Counted from the first letter of the stretch, positions 1 to 7,514 are shown. The stretch is DNA of 20,785 nt from an uncultured Bacilli bacterium (GCA_934130485.1 CAKOYE010000014.1:1-20785), one strand, 5' to 3'. Numbers and translations: made by a program. The notes: generated from the letters alone by a model not told the origin.

Positions 1-32
1 ATTACAATAGATATGATAGGAAGGTATTATAT

Positions 33-989
33 ATGGCTAAGCGACGTATAAAGAAAAGTGTTAAAATAGGTTTGATTATTTTTGCTATTTTAGTAGTTGT
101 TATAATTATAGTTATAATTGGTGTAGGAAAATATAAAAAACATCAAGAATATCTTGCAAGTTATGAATATAAGTTAAGTGAACTTGGTTATGAAAATGAT
201 AATTTAAGTTACTTATTAGAACAAAGTGATGAAATAAAGAATAAAATTTTGAATATGGATTATGATGATCATATTGTTGATTTTTTGAAACAAAAATATT
301 TTATATTAGACAATTTAAATGATTATTTAGAATATTTAAAGAAGAATAGTAGTGATTCACTAGAACATATCGTAAGTATTGTAAATGTTAAAGCTAACAA
401 TGATTTTTATGATAATTCTATAGAAACTAATATAAATGATGGTAATCTTATGCTTGTTAATAAATATCATTACTTACCAGAAAATTATAATCCAAATGAT
501 ATTGTTGATGTAAAAAATTGGTATTGTTATGGTGAAAATAAAATTAAAGAAGAAGTTTATCAAAAATTTATTGAAATGTTTAATGAAGCAAAGGAACAGA
601 ATAAGAAGTTAATAATTTCATCAGGATATAGAACTTATGAAGATCAAAAAGAAACTTATGATAATTATGTTGATAGATATGGCGTAAAAAAGGCCGATGG
701 ACTTGCCGCTCGACCAGGTTATTCTGAACATGAAACTGGATTAACATTAGATATTACTACAGGTAAGGCCACTAAAGATACGTTTGAAAGTACGGAAGAA
801 TTTACTTGGTTAAAAGAAAATTCCTATAAATATGGATTTATTTTAAGATATCCTAAGGGTAAGGAAGATATAACTGGTTATGATTATGAACCTTGGCATT
901 ATAGATATGTCGGTGTAGAGGTCGCAACTAAAATTCACGATTTAGACATAACTTTTGATGAATATTATGCATATTATCTTGCTAATTAG
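33..989 (+). CDS. Membrane-anchored D-alanyl-D-alanine carboxypeptidase, VanY/M15B family
   Basis: Predicted zinc peptidase that trims the terminal D-Ala from peptidoglycan stem peptides outside the membrane. A basic N-terminus is followed by one hydrophobic segment (about residues 11-32), then a 130-residue linker and a C-terminal M15B domain (about 160-305). The zinc and catalytic residues of the family are visible: H233 in SEHETG, D240 in LTLDI, and E286 and H289 in EPWHYRYVG. The SSGYRT motif near residue 200 is also typical. An AGGAAGG Shine-Dalgarno precedes the ATG. The gene overlaps the end of the convergent sigK by 4 nt. A vanY name would imply vancomycin resistance, but no van genes are nearby, so housekeeping or spore-cortex wall turnover is more likely. 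Family call secure, precise role inferred. Confidence 0.9.
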   Translation: MAKRRIKKSVKIGLIIFAILVVVIIIVIIGVGKYKKHQEYLASYEYKLSELGYENDNLSYLLEQSDEIKNKILNMDYDDHIVDFLKQKYFILDNLNDYLEYLKKNSSDSLEHIVSIVNVKANNDFYDNSIETNINDGNLMLVNKYHYLPENYNPNDIVDVKNWYCYGENKIKEEVYQKFIEMFNEAKEQNKKLIISSGYRTYEDQKETYDNYVDRYGVKKADGLAARPGYSEHETGLTLDITTGKATKDTFESTEEFTWLKENSYKYGFILRYPKGKEDITGYDYEPWHYRYVGVEVATKIHDLDITFDEYYAYYLAN

Positions 990-1687
990 AAAGTATTATT
1001 TTTATTTTTTATAAATTCACGGAGCATTTTTGTAAGTGCTCTTTTTTCTATTCTTGAAACATAACTACGTGATATTCCAAGTTCTTTAGCAATTTCTTTT
1101 TGGGTTACTTCATCTGTATCGAAAAGTCCATATCTTTTAATTATTACTTCTTTTTCTCTTTCATTTAAAATATCAAAATAATTTTTTAATAAATCAATAT
1201 TATCTTTATTATGTAAATCTAACGCAAAATCTGGTTTAGGTGTTTTTAGAATATCCAAAAATGTTATTTCATTACCATCCTTATCAAACCCTACAGATTC
1301 ATTAATACTTATATTTTTGTTATTTTTTTTATCACTTCTAAAATGCATTAATATTTCATTTTCTATACATCTTGCACAATATGTTGTAATTCTTGTTCCA
1401 TGTTTGTATGAAAAACTATCAATTCCTTTAATTAAACCAATTGTACCTATACTTATTAAATCGTCCATATCATCTTTTTTATGTTCGTATTTTTTTACAA
1501 TGTGGGCTACAAGTCTTAAGTTATGCTCAATTAATTTATTTCTTGCATCCTTATCACCAAGTCTACATTTTTCTACATAATAATCTTCTTCTTCCTTAGA
1601 TAATGGATCTGGAAAAACATTGTTTGAATATGCTGCTGTAAATAGATAAAAATCCTTAAATAAATATCTAAAAAATTTAGAAAACAT
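986..1687 (-). CDS. sigK: RNA polymerase sporulation sigma factor SigK (pro-sigma-K)
   Basis: Late mother-cell sigma factor directing spore coat and maturation genes. The N-terminal 25-30 residues are hydrophobic and aromatic, like the pro-sequence removed by SpoIVFB in Bacillus, and lead into NNVFPDPLS, which closely matches the start of mature SigK. Region 2 contains IEHNLRLVAHIVKK, DLISIGTIGLIK and YCARCIENEILMHFR. Region 4 contains LNEREKEVIIKRYGL and the helix-turn-helix EIAKELGISRSYVSRIEKRAL. A TTG at 1702 is in frame, but the ATG at 1687 is preferred: it gives 233 aa, sits behind a GGGATGTGAT Shine-Dalgarno-like stretch, and lies downstream of the candidate SigE-type -10 box. The gene is continuous, with no skin-type interruption as in B. 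subtilis. It is divergent from the gene at 1796. SigE is the closest alternative, but the sequence matches SigK better. Confidence 0.93.
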   Translation of the reverse strand: MFSKFFRYLFKDFYLFTAAYSNNVFPDPLSKEEEDYYVEKCRLGDKDARNKLIEHNLRLVAHIVKKYEHKKDDMDDLISIGTIGLIKGIDSFSYKHGTRITTYCARCIENEILMHFRSDKKNNKNISINESVGFDKDGNEITFLDILKTPKPDFALDLHNKDNIDLLKNYFDILNEREKEVIIKRYGLFDTDEVTQKEIAKELGISRSYVSRIEKRALTKMLREFIKNKNNTF

Positions 1688-1705
1688 AAAATCACATCCC
1701 AACTA

Positions 1706-1713
1706 AGTATATG
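1706..1713 (-). promoter_or_regulatory. Candidate SigE-type -10 box upstream of sigK
   Basis: Read on the minus strand this is CATATACT, one base from the mother-cell SigE -10 consensus CATACANT. The predicted transcription start would be near 1699, 12 nt before the chosen sigK ATG. In Bacillus sigK is transcribed by SigE and then SigK. The -35 region is too AT-rich to assign, so this is a candidate only. Confidence 0.35.
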
Positions 1714-1795
1714 TATTTAAAAATTTTATTTATTTTGTCCATATAAAAAAGGAAAATAAAAATAAAATTACTATATTTAATGTAGAGGTGATTAA

Positions 1796-2251
1796 ATGAA
1801 ATTAATAATGATTGTAAATTTACTTTTTAATTTGAATTTTAATATTATCAAAAATTTTAAAGAAAATACTTATAAGTATCAAGAAATGAAAGAAATTCGT
1901 TATATATATTTTTATGATTTAACTAATTTTGATATTAATAATATAGAAATATATATAGCTGATAGAAAACTTGAATATACTTATGAATTGTTGAGTTATT
2001 ATAAAATTGATTTAAATAATTATTATCCACTTTCAAGTCTAAATATAAAAAATAATAATAATTATGAATTATCTGTTAAGGTATCAGATTGTGATAATTA
2101 TGACTCTGATTCATTTGCCTATATTAATTCTATAACTGATACAGATATTAATATAAATAATTTTATAATTGATAAACCAAAGTGGAATATTATGTATTCA
2201 AATAAAAAAATTAAAGAGTCAAAAACAATAAAACTTTTAAATGATGTTTAA
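1796..2251 (+). CDS. Hypothetical Asn-rich protein divergent from sigK
   Basis: I do not recognise this 151-residue protein. It starts with a strong GAGGTGAT Shine-Dalgarno 4 nt before the ATG, so it is probably expressed. The first 17 residues are hydrophobic (MKLIMIVNLLFNLNFNI) and may be a short signal or membrane segment. The rest is rich in Asn, Asp, Tyr and Ile, with alternating hydrophobic residues suggesting beta structure. There is a single Cys near position 98. It lies between sigK (divergent, about 108 nt away) and spoIIAA (same strand, 114 nt away), so a sporulation role is possible from context only. It has no ATP-binding N or G boxes and is therefore not a displaced SpoIIAB. Confidence 0.7.
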   Translation: MKLIMIVNLLFNLNFNIIKNFKENTYKYQEMKEIRYIYFYDLTNFDINNIEIYIADRKLEYTYELLSYYKIDLNNYYPLSSLNIKNNNNYELSVKVSDCDNYDSDSFAYINSITDTDININNFIIDKPKWNIMYSNKKIKESKTIKLLNDV

Positions 2252-2365
2252 AATACACAAAATGCTTATTTTGTAAAAAAATGTAGATTTAAAATAAATT
2301 CTAATTTTGTCGAATTCATATAAATAGTTTTTAATGTGTGTTAAATTAATAATGCGAGGTGATTT

Positions 2366-2713
2366 ATGTTAGAAATTGAAACAGAGTTTAGACATGGTAT
2401 TTTTTTTATTAGATTAATAGGTTCATTAACAAAAAAAACAGTAAAAATTTTAAATGACAATGTTACAAATTTAATTTTAGAAAATGGTTTTAGAAATGTA
2501 GTTTTTAATATCGAAAAATTAGATTATATAGATATTAAAGGAATAAATACATTACTTTATAACTATGAAATTACAAGAAATAATCACGGCAAGTTAATGA
2601 TGTGTGGTATAAATAATGAAAAAATTAGAAAAAAAATTACACATAGTAGATTATTAAAATATATAAATGAAATAAATGATGAACTAGTTGCTTTACAAAC
2701 TGTTAATGTATAG
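2366..2713 (+). CDS. spoIIAA: STAS-domain anti-sigma factor antagonist SpoIIAA-like, lacking the phosphorylation serine
   Basis: A 115-residue single STAS domain, the usual length for SpoIIAA (about 117). In Bacillus, SpoIIAA binds the anti-sigma kinase SpoIIAB and frees SigF in the forespore; SpoIIAB inactivates it by phosphorylating Ser58, and SpoIIE dephosphorylates it. Here the fold is clear (FIRLIGSLTKKT, VVFNIEKLDYID, then a helix and the KLMMCGIN strand). At the Ser58 loop, however, the usual D-S-S-G reads D56-I57-K58-G59, so the phosphoacceptor is Ile and its neighbour Lys. GAGGTGAT precedes the ATG. The stop overlaps the sigF Shine-Dalgarno, and sigF starts 9 nt later with no spoIIAB between. 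Identity rests on the fold and the linkage to sigF; a generic STAS protein is the alternative. Confidence 0.85.
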   Translation: MLEIETEFRHGIFFIRLIGSLTKKTVKILNDNVTNLILENGFRNVVFNIEKLDYIDIKGINTLLYNYEITRNNHGKLMMCGINNEKIRKKITHSRLLKYINEINDELVALQTVNV

Positions 2714-2722
2714 GAGGATATA

Positions 2723-3388
2723 GTGAAACAAAGTATTGAAGAAGTACTAGAAGAAAATAAAAATTTAATTTATTCTATTTCTCACTATTTTGAAAATTAT
2801 CCTAATAAAGAAGATTTGTTTCAAGCTGGCGTGATAGGTTTAATTACAGCTTATAAAAATTATGATGCAAGTTTTAATAATAAATTTACAACTTATGCTT
2901 ATACATATATATTAGGTGAGATGAAAAAATTTGTAAGAGAAGATAAAGGAATAAAAATTAGTCGTGATATAACTAAATTAAATTTGCAAATTGAATCTGC
3001 TACTATTTTATTAGCGCAGAAATTAATGCGTCAACCAAAAATAAAAGAAATTGCGGATTATTTAGAAATTGATGAATATTTTGTTAGTGAAGCTATGAAA
3101 TCTGTTAATGTTTTACAAAGTCTAGATGAACCAATTAATTCTTCAGGAAAACAAATTACCTTGTATGATACTGTAAGTGAAAAAAGAGAAAATCATTTAG
3201 ATGAACTTATCGCACTAAGAAGTGAACTTTCTAGATTATCAAAAGAAGAAAGAGAGTTAATTGAAAAACGTTATATGTGTGATATGACACAATCTGAAAT
3301 CGCAAAGAATCTTGGAATGACACAAGTTCAAGTTTCAAGAAGTGAACAAAAAGTTTTAACTAAACTTAAAAATAAACTAGTAGCTTAG
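2723..3388 (+). CDS. sigF: RNA polymerase sporulation sigma factor SigF-like
   Basis: Sigma-70 family factor of the SigF/SigG/SigB type, expected to switch on forespore genes first. Region 2 shows KEDLFQAGVIGLITAYKNYD, KFTTYAYTYILGEMKKFVRED and the following ISRDITKLN. Region 3 spans about 90-140. Region 4 has LSKEERELIEKRYMCDMTQSEIAKNLGMTQVQVSRSEQK. At 221 aa it is about 35 residues shorter than B. subtilis SigF, with the N-terminal part before region 2 reduced. It starts with GTG, set by AGGAGG 5 nt upstream that overlaps the spoIIAA stop, so the two genes are one tight operon. The call as SigF rather than SigG rests on this linkage. The missing piece is spoIIAB, which in almost all spore-formers lies between these two genes. 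Confidence 0.88.
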   Translation: MKQSIEEVLEENKNLIYSISHYFENYPNKEDLFQAGVIGLITAYKNYDASFNNKFTTYAYTYILGEMKKFVREDKGIKISRDITKLNLQIESATILLAQKLMRQPKIKEIADYLEIDEYFVSEAMKSVNVLQSLDEPINSSGKQITLYDTVSEKRENHLDELIALRSELSRLSKEERELIEKRYMCDMTQSEIAKNLGMTQVQVSRSEQKVLTKLKNKLVA

Positions 3389-3400
3389 TTTATTTTTTTT
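3371..3400 (+). terminator. Intrinsic terminator overlapping the sigF stop codon
   Basis: Nine-bp stem AATAAACTA / TAGTTTATT (3371-3379 with 3386-3394), 6-nt loop, then six T. The right arm contains the sigF stop codon. The stem is AT-rich so efficiency is uncertain, but it cleanly separates sigF from the spoVA operon. Confidence 0.55.
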
Positions 3401-3429
3401 GTATATATTTTTAAACTTTTTTCATAATA
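3400..3429 (+). promoter_or_regulatory. Candidate SigG-type promoter for the spoVA operon
   Basis: TGTATA (3400-3405), a 17-nt spacer and CATAATA (3423-3429) resemble the forespore SigG pattern (-35 like TGAATA, -10 like CATACTA). In B. subtilis the spoVA operon is SigG-dependent, so the position fits. The predicted start (about 3436) falls on the AGGAGG Shine-Dalgarno of spoVAC, giving an extremely short leader. The spacer and both boxes are AT-rich, so chance similarity is possible. Confidence 0.35.
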
Positions 3430-3446
3430 AAACTAGGAGGAATATT

Positions 3447-3887
3447 ATGGAAAAAAATAAATATAAACAATTGGTTGATAAATATACACCAAAAGAAAAT
3501 TGTATTTGTAATGGTATGATTGCTTTTTTATCCGGTGGACTTATGGGAGTATTAGGGCAATTTATTTTGCAACTTTATTCATATTTTTTATCTATACCAA
3601 CAAAAGAAGCAGGAACTTATATGATTATAACGCTTATTTTTATTGGCTGTTTATTGACTTGTTTTGGATTTTTTGATAAGTGGGTACACTTTTGTAGAGC
3701 GGGTCTTTTTGTACCTATTACAGGTTTTGCGCACGCAATGATGAGTGCTGCATTAGATTATAAAAAAGAAGGAATTGTAACAGGGTTAGGTGCTAGTATG
3801 TTTAAATTAAGTGGTGCGGTAATTATTTTTGGAGTTGTAAGTGCTTATGTATTTGGACTATTGCGACTTATAATCTTTGGAGGTTAA
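3447..3887 (+). CDS. spoVAC: Stage V sporulation protein AC (SpoVAC)
   Basis: Membrane subunit of the SpoVA channel that imports dipicolinic acid into the forespore and releases it at germination. SpoVAC is described as a mechanosensitive channel in the inner spore membrane. The N-terminus YKQLVDKYTPK and the NGMIAFLSGGLMGVLGQFI, FDKWVHFCRAGLFVPITGFAHAMMSAALDYKKEGIVTGLGASMF stretches are typical of the family, with four or so hydrophobic segments. The ATG at 3447 has AGGAGG 6 nt upstream and gives 146 aa, close to the usual length; a longer reading frame upstream lacks a ribosome site. It is followed after 1 nt by spoVAD. SpoVAA and SpoVAB are absent, as is common outside Bacillaceae. Confidence 0.95.
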   Translation: MEKNKYKQLVDKYTPKENCICNGMIAFLSGGLMGVLGQFILQLYSYFLSIPTKEAGTYMIITLIFIGCLLTCFGFFDKWVHFCRAGLFVPITGFAHAMMSAALDYKKEGIVTGLGASMFKLSGAVIIFGVVSAYVFGLLRLIIFGG

Positions 3888-3888
3888 A

Positions 3889-4878
3889 ATGACTATAAAA
3901 TTTGATAATACTTATATTAATGAAACAAGCACTGTTACAGGACCTTATGAGAAAAATGGCCCATTACAAAGTTATTTTGATAAAAGTTATAATGATTTTT
4001 ATTTTGGACTTAAAACTTGGGAACAAGCTGAATCAAAATTAATTGAAGATTCCGTTGATATTTTGCTTAATAAATTAGGCAGAACTAGATTTGATATTGA
4101 TATCCATATATCTGGAGATTTGATGAATCAATTAACATCTTCTAATTATGCAGCAAGTAAATTAGAAATACCTTACTTAGGTGTTTATAACGCTTGTGCC
4201 ACAAGTGTTGAGGGTTTAATTATAGGTTCATCTTTTGTTGACAAGGGGATTGTAAAAAATTGTATTTGTTCGACTTCATCACATAATAATGCTGCTGAAA
4301 AACAATTTCGTTATCCAGTAGAATATGGAGGCCCTAAAAGAAAAACTACAACATTTACGACAACTGGTGGTGCAAGTGCTTATCTTTCTTCTAATAAAAG
4401 TGGTATAAGAGTTGAAAGTGGAACTATTGGTTCAGTTGTTGATATGGGAATTAAGGATGTTTATCATATGGGAGCTGTTATGGCACCAGCAGCAGCAAAA
4501 ACAATTTATGAACATTTAAGGGATACAAAAAGAGAAATAGGATATTATGATCTTGTTTTAACTGGTGATTTAGGAATTTATGGCAAAAAGATTTTAAAAG
4601 AATATATGGAAACAGAGTATAACATTAAGTTAAATAATTATGATGATACAGCTTGTATGATTTTTGATATAGAAAAACAACCTGTATATGCGGGAGCTAG
4701 TGGACCAGCTTGTGCTCCTTTAGTAACTTATGGATACATTTTTAATAAAATGAAGAAAGGTGAAATTACTAGGGTATTATTAGTGGCAACAGGAGCTCTT
4801 ATGTCACCTGTTATGGTAAATGAAAAAATGACAATTCCAAGTGTTGCTCACGCAATTAGTTTGGAGGTAATAGAATGA
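3889..4878 (+). CDS. spoVAD: Stage V sporulation protein AD (SpoVAD)
   Basis: Soluble subunit of the SpoVA complex that binds dipicolinic acid. It has a thiolase/ketoacyl-synthase fold: YLGVYNACATSVEGLIIGSSFV, a middle glycine-rich TTTGGASAYL, and a C-terminal GPACAPLVTYGYIFNKM stretch. Its 329 residues are close to the normal 335-340. The start is the ATG at 3889, 5 nt after GGAGG; an in-frame TTG at 3877 lies inside spoVAC and upstream of that ribosome site, so it is rejected. It is tightly coupled with spoVAC on one side and overlaps spoVAE by 4 nt (ATGA) on the other, which points to stoichiometric production of the complex. Confidence 0.96.
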   Translation: MTIKFDNTYINETSTVTGPYEKNGPLQSYFDKSYNDFYFGLKTWEQAESKLIEDSVDILLNKLGRTRFDIDIHISGDLMNQLTSSNYAASKLEIPYLGVYNACATSVEGLIIGSSFVDKGIVKNCICSTSSHNNAAEKQFRYPVEYGGPKRKTTTFTTTGGASAYLSSNKSGIRVESGTIGSVVDMGIKDVYHMGAVMAPAAAKTIYEHLRDTKREIGYYDLVLTGDLGIYGKKILKEYMETEYNIKLNNYDDTACMIFDIEKQPVYAGASGPACAPLVTYGYIFNKMKKGEITRVLLVATGALMSPVMVNEKMTIPSVAHAISLEVIE

Positions 4879-5225
4879 TTTATGTAAATGCCTTTTTATT
4901 TGCTGGAATAGTTTGTTTAATTGGACAAATTATTTTAGACAATACTAAATTAACACCAGGACATATTACTGCACTTTTTGTAGTACTTGGGGCATTTTTA
5001 GATTTATTTAATATTTATGATAAATTTGTATTATGGGCTGGAGGGGGAGCTTTAGTTCCAATTACAAGTTTTGGACATTTATTAATTCATGGAGCTTTAG
5101 AAAAAGCAGCTGAGTTTGGATTTATGGGGCTTGCGATGGGAATGTTTGATTTGACATCATCAGGTATTATTTCTGCAATAGTTATATCATTCTTTTTATC
5201 ATTTATATTTAATCCAAAGGATTAA
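4875..5225 (+). CDS. spoVAE: Stage V sporulation protein AE (SpoVAEb)
   Basis: Small integral membrane subunit of the dipicolinic-acid channel. The 116 residues form three or four hydrophobic segments. Family stretches such as LIGQIILDNTKLTPGHITALFVVLGAFL, YDKFVLWAGGGALVPITSFGHLL and ALEKAAEFGFMGLAMGMFDLTSSGI are visible. It is paralogous to SpoVAC, sharing the GALVPITSFGH / LFVPITGFAH pattern. It starts inside the spoVAD stop (ATGA), with GGAGG about 6 nt upstream within spoVAD. It corresponds to the short SpoVAEb form found in Clostridia. A gene for a small anchored protein follows after 3 nt. Confidence 0.94.
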   Translation: MIYVNAFLFAGIVCLIGQIILDNTKLTPGHITALFVVLGAFLDLFNIYDKFVLWAGGGALVPITSFGHLLIHGALEKAAEFGFMGLAMGMFDLTSSGIISAIVISFFLSFIFNPKD

Positions 5226-5228
5226 AAT

Positions 5229-5591
5229 ATGAAATATTATTATTTAATAATACTTGGGATAGTTGTATTTTGTTTTCAGCTTTATTTAGGATTAAATTAT
5301 ACAAAAGTTTTAAGTGTAGATTCAGAGGTAAATATAATTGATTTAAAAAATCCATCCATTGTAACAAAGAAAAATAAGTCAATATTTAAGGCAACATTAA
5401 TAAATAATTCTGATAAGAAAAAACATATAAATAATATAGAAATAATTATTAAGGATTCTAATAATACAAATATATGTAATTTCAAAATAGAGGTAGATAA
5501 AACTTTTAATTCTAGTGAATCAATTAAATTAGAAAAAGAAGTATCCTATGATTTATCTGACGCTATATCTTTTGATTATATTGTTAATTAA
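5229..5591 (+). CDS. Hypothetical single-pass membrane protein, last gene of the spoVA operon
   Basis: Not recognised. The 120 residues consist of an N-terminal hydrophobic anchor (about 4-22, YYLIILGIVVFCFQLYLGL) and an exported domain of about 95 residues with beta-like alternation. The VTKKNKSIFKATLINNSDKK stretch resembles an Ig-like or FxLYD-type fold by eye only. It begins 3 nt after spoVAE with no clear separate Shine-Dalgarno, so it probably depends on translational coupling, and it is followed at once by a terminator. This places it in the spoVA transcript and in the forespore. An accessory SpoVA or germination protein is a reasonable guess but unproven. Confidence 0.72.
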   Translation: MKYYYLIILGIVVFCFQLYLGLNYTKVLSVDSEVNIIDLKNPSIVTKKNKSIFKATLINNSDKKKHINNIEIIIKDSNNTNICNFKIEVDKTFNSSESIKLEKEVSYDLSDAISFDYIVN

Positions 5592-5612
5592 ATATGCTAA
5601 GCATATTTTTTT
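5590..5612 (+). terminator. Intrinsic terminator of the spoVA operon
   Basis: Eight-bp stem AAATATGC / GCATATTT with a TAA loop (5590-5597, 5601-5608), continuing into a T tract. The left arm begins within the stop codon of the preceding gene. Confidence 0.8.
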
Positions 5613-5615
5613 GTT

Positions 5616-5643
5616 TTGAATTTTCTACCTTTTGATATATAAT
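5616..5643 (+). promoter_or_regulatory. Vegetative-type promoter of dxs
   Basis: TTGAAT (5616-5621), 16-nt spacer, TATAAT (5638-5643). The predicted start near 5650 leaves a 17-nt leader with a GAGG ribosome site before the dxs ATG at 5667. Confidence 0.7.
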
Positions 5644-5666
5644 GTTAAAGAAGAGGTTGTGTTATT

Positions 5667-7514
5667 ATGAATATACTTGATAAAATTATTTCGCCAAATG
5701 ATATAAAAGATTTATCGTTAAAAGAATTAGAAGATTTATCTATAAGTTTAAGAAAATTTTTAATAGAAAATATTTCTAAAACAGGAGGACATTTATCATC
5801 AAATTTAGGAATTGTTGAACTTACAATTTCTATTCTTAAAAATTTTGATTTTAGTACTGATAAAATTATTTTTGATGTAGGACATCAAAGTTATGTATAT
5901 AAAATATTAACTGGTAGAAAGGATAAATTTGATACATTAAGACAATATAATGGTATAAGTGGGTTTCCTAAAAGAGATGAAAGCATATATGACTTTTTTG
6001 ATACTGGACACAGTAGTAATTCAATATCCGCATGTCTTGGTATGGCACGTGCAAGAGATATAAAAGGTGAAGACTATAACGTTATTTCGGTAATAGGAGA
6101 TGGAGCTTTTACAGGTGGAATGGTATATGAAGCTTTAAATGATTTAGGTTTTAATAAAAGTAAGATGTTAATTATTTTAAATGATAATCAGATGAGTATA
6201 TCTACTAATGTAGGAGGTCTTTCTAAGTGTTTAAATAAGGTTAGGTTAACTCCATCTTATAATAAATTAAAAGAACATGTTCATTACAAATTAGATAAGA
6301 AAAATCGCAATAAAATTGTTAATATTGCTAAAAAAATTAAGACAAGTGTTAAAAATTTATTTTTTAATCCAATGTTTTTTGAAAACCTAGGAGTTAGATA
6401 TATTGGCCCTATTGATGGAAATAACATTAAAGATTTAAATAAAACTTTAAAAAAAGTAAAGAATTTAAATGAACCGATTGTATTACACGTTATAACAACA
6501 AAAGGATTAGGGTATATGCCTGCTTTAACTAATCCAGATAAATTTCACGCAATTTCAAAATTTGATGTAAAAACAGGTAATACAATATCAAAAAGTACTA
6601 ATACTTATTCCGCCTCATTTGGAGAAAGTTTAGTTAAATTAGCTTTAAAAAACAAAAATATTGTAGCTATAACTGCCGCAATGACATCTGGAGTAGGTTT
6701 AAGTAAATTTAGCGAAATATTTCCAAATAGATTTTTTGATGTTGGAATAACAGAGGAACATGCAGTAACATTTGCTGGTGGAATGGCTGCAAATGGACTA
6801 AGACCAGTTTTTGCAGTTTACTCAACATTTTTGCAACGTTCATTTGATCAATTACTTATGGATGTATGTATGCAAAAATTACCAGTTGTACTAGCTATAG
6901 ATAGAGCTGGACTAGTTGGTAATGATGGTAAAACTCATCAAGGTGTTTTTGATATTTCGTATCTTAGTATGATGCCAAATATAGAAATTTTAGCTCCAAA
7001 ATGTACTGATGAGATGGAATTATTTTTAGAATATGCTTTTAGTAGAAATAATCCAGTTGCTATTCGTTATCCAAGAGGAAATGATATACACAAATTAAAT
7101 CCAATTAAAAGAATCGAATATGGTAAATGGGAAAAAATAACTGATGGTAATAAATTAATTATTTTGGCAGTTGGTAAAATGGTAAGTTATGCTGTTTTAG
7201 CTTGTAAAAAAATTTCTAAAAAATATAAACCAATTATTATAAATGCTTTATTTATAAAACCAATAGATAAAAATATTTTAGAAGAAATTGTTAAAAATAA
7301 TTATAATGTTTTAACACTTGAAGATAATAATATAATAGGTGGTTTTGGACAACAAGTTTTATATGAATTAAATAATATTGGATTTAGTAAAAAAATTAAA
7401 ATAATGGGTTATTGTGATAAATTTATTGATCACGGAAGTGTAGATGAACTGTTGACCCAGGAACATATGTCTATTGATAATATTGCTTTAGAAATAGAAA
7501 AATTATATGAATAA
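5667..7514 (+). CDS. dxs: 1-deoxy-D-xylulose-5-phosphate synthase
   Basis: Thiamine-diphosphate enzyme that condenses pyruvate with glyceraldehyde 3-phosphate to start the MEP isoprenoid pathway; its product also feeds thiamine and pyridoxal synthesis. At 615 aa it is full length. The N-terminal domain has GGHLSSNLGIVELTISIL, FDVGHQSYVYKILTGR, the substrate-loop DTGHSSNS and the cofactor motif GDGAFTGGMVYEALND (G144-D145-G146), followed by NDNQMSIS. The central pyrimidine-binding domain begins near 318, with FDVGITEEHAVTFAGGMA and DRAGLVGNDGKTHQGVFDISYL. The C-terminal transketolase domain ends with the FIDHGS motif. It is monocistronic between the spoVA terminator and the uvrA promoter. A weak AT-only hairpin spans its stop codon (7498-7519), but its T tract is poor. 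Confidence 0.97.
   Translation: MNILDKIISPNDIKDLSLKELEDLSISLRKFLIENISKTGGHLSSNLGIVELTISILKNFDFSTDKIIFDVGHQSYVYKILTGRKDKFDTLRQYNGISGFPKRDESIYDFFDTGHSSNSISACLGMARARDIKGEDYNVISVIGDGAFTGGMVYEALNDLGFNKSKMLIILNDNQMSISTNVGGLSKCLNKVRLTPSYNKLKEHVHYKLDKKNRNKIVNIAKKIKTSVKNLFFNPMFFENLGVRYIGPIDGNNIKDLNKTLKKVKNLNEPIVLHVITTKGLGYMPALTNPDKFHAISKFDVKTGNTISKSTNTYSASFGESLVKLALKNKNIVAITAAMTSGVGLSKFSEIFPNRFFDVGITEEHAVTFAGGMAANGLRPVFAVYSTFLQRSFDQLLMDVCMQKLPVVLAIDRAGLVGNDGKTHQGVFDISYLSMMPNIEILAPKCTDEMELFLEYAFSRNNPVAIRYPRGNDIHKLNPIKRIEYGKWEKITDGNKLIILAVGKMVSYAVLACKKISKKYKPIIINALFIKPIDKNILEEIVKNNYNVLTLEDNNIIGGFGQQVLYELNNIGFSKKIKIMGYCDKFIDHGSVDELLTQEHMSIDNIALEIEKLYE

Noticed and set aside
1317..1580. Plus-strand open frame inside sigK
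   Set aside because: It is the reverse reading of conserved SigK regions, with a hydrophobic composition caused by the complement of AT-rich codons.
1796..2251. The 151-residue protein as a displaced or diverged SpoIIAB
   Set aside because: It has none of the GHKL ATP-binding boxes and a different composition, and it lies upstream of spoIIAA rather than between spoIIAA and sigF.
2257..2274. Hairpin ACAAAAT-GCTT-ATTTTGT as terminator of the 1796 gene
   Set aside because: It is followed by A residues rather than T on the plus strand, and on the minus strand the T run comes before the stem, so it does not fit an intrinsic terminator.
2305..2340. SigH-type promoter before spoIIAA (CGAAT near 2309)
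   Set aside because: A GAAT-like -10 exists, but no AGGA-type -35 is at the right distance.
3399..3446. N-terminal extension of SpoVAC
   Set aside because: The extension covers the terminator and promoter region, has no ribosome site, and the ATG at 3447 has a perfect AGGAGG.
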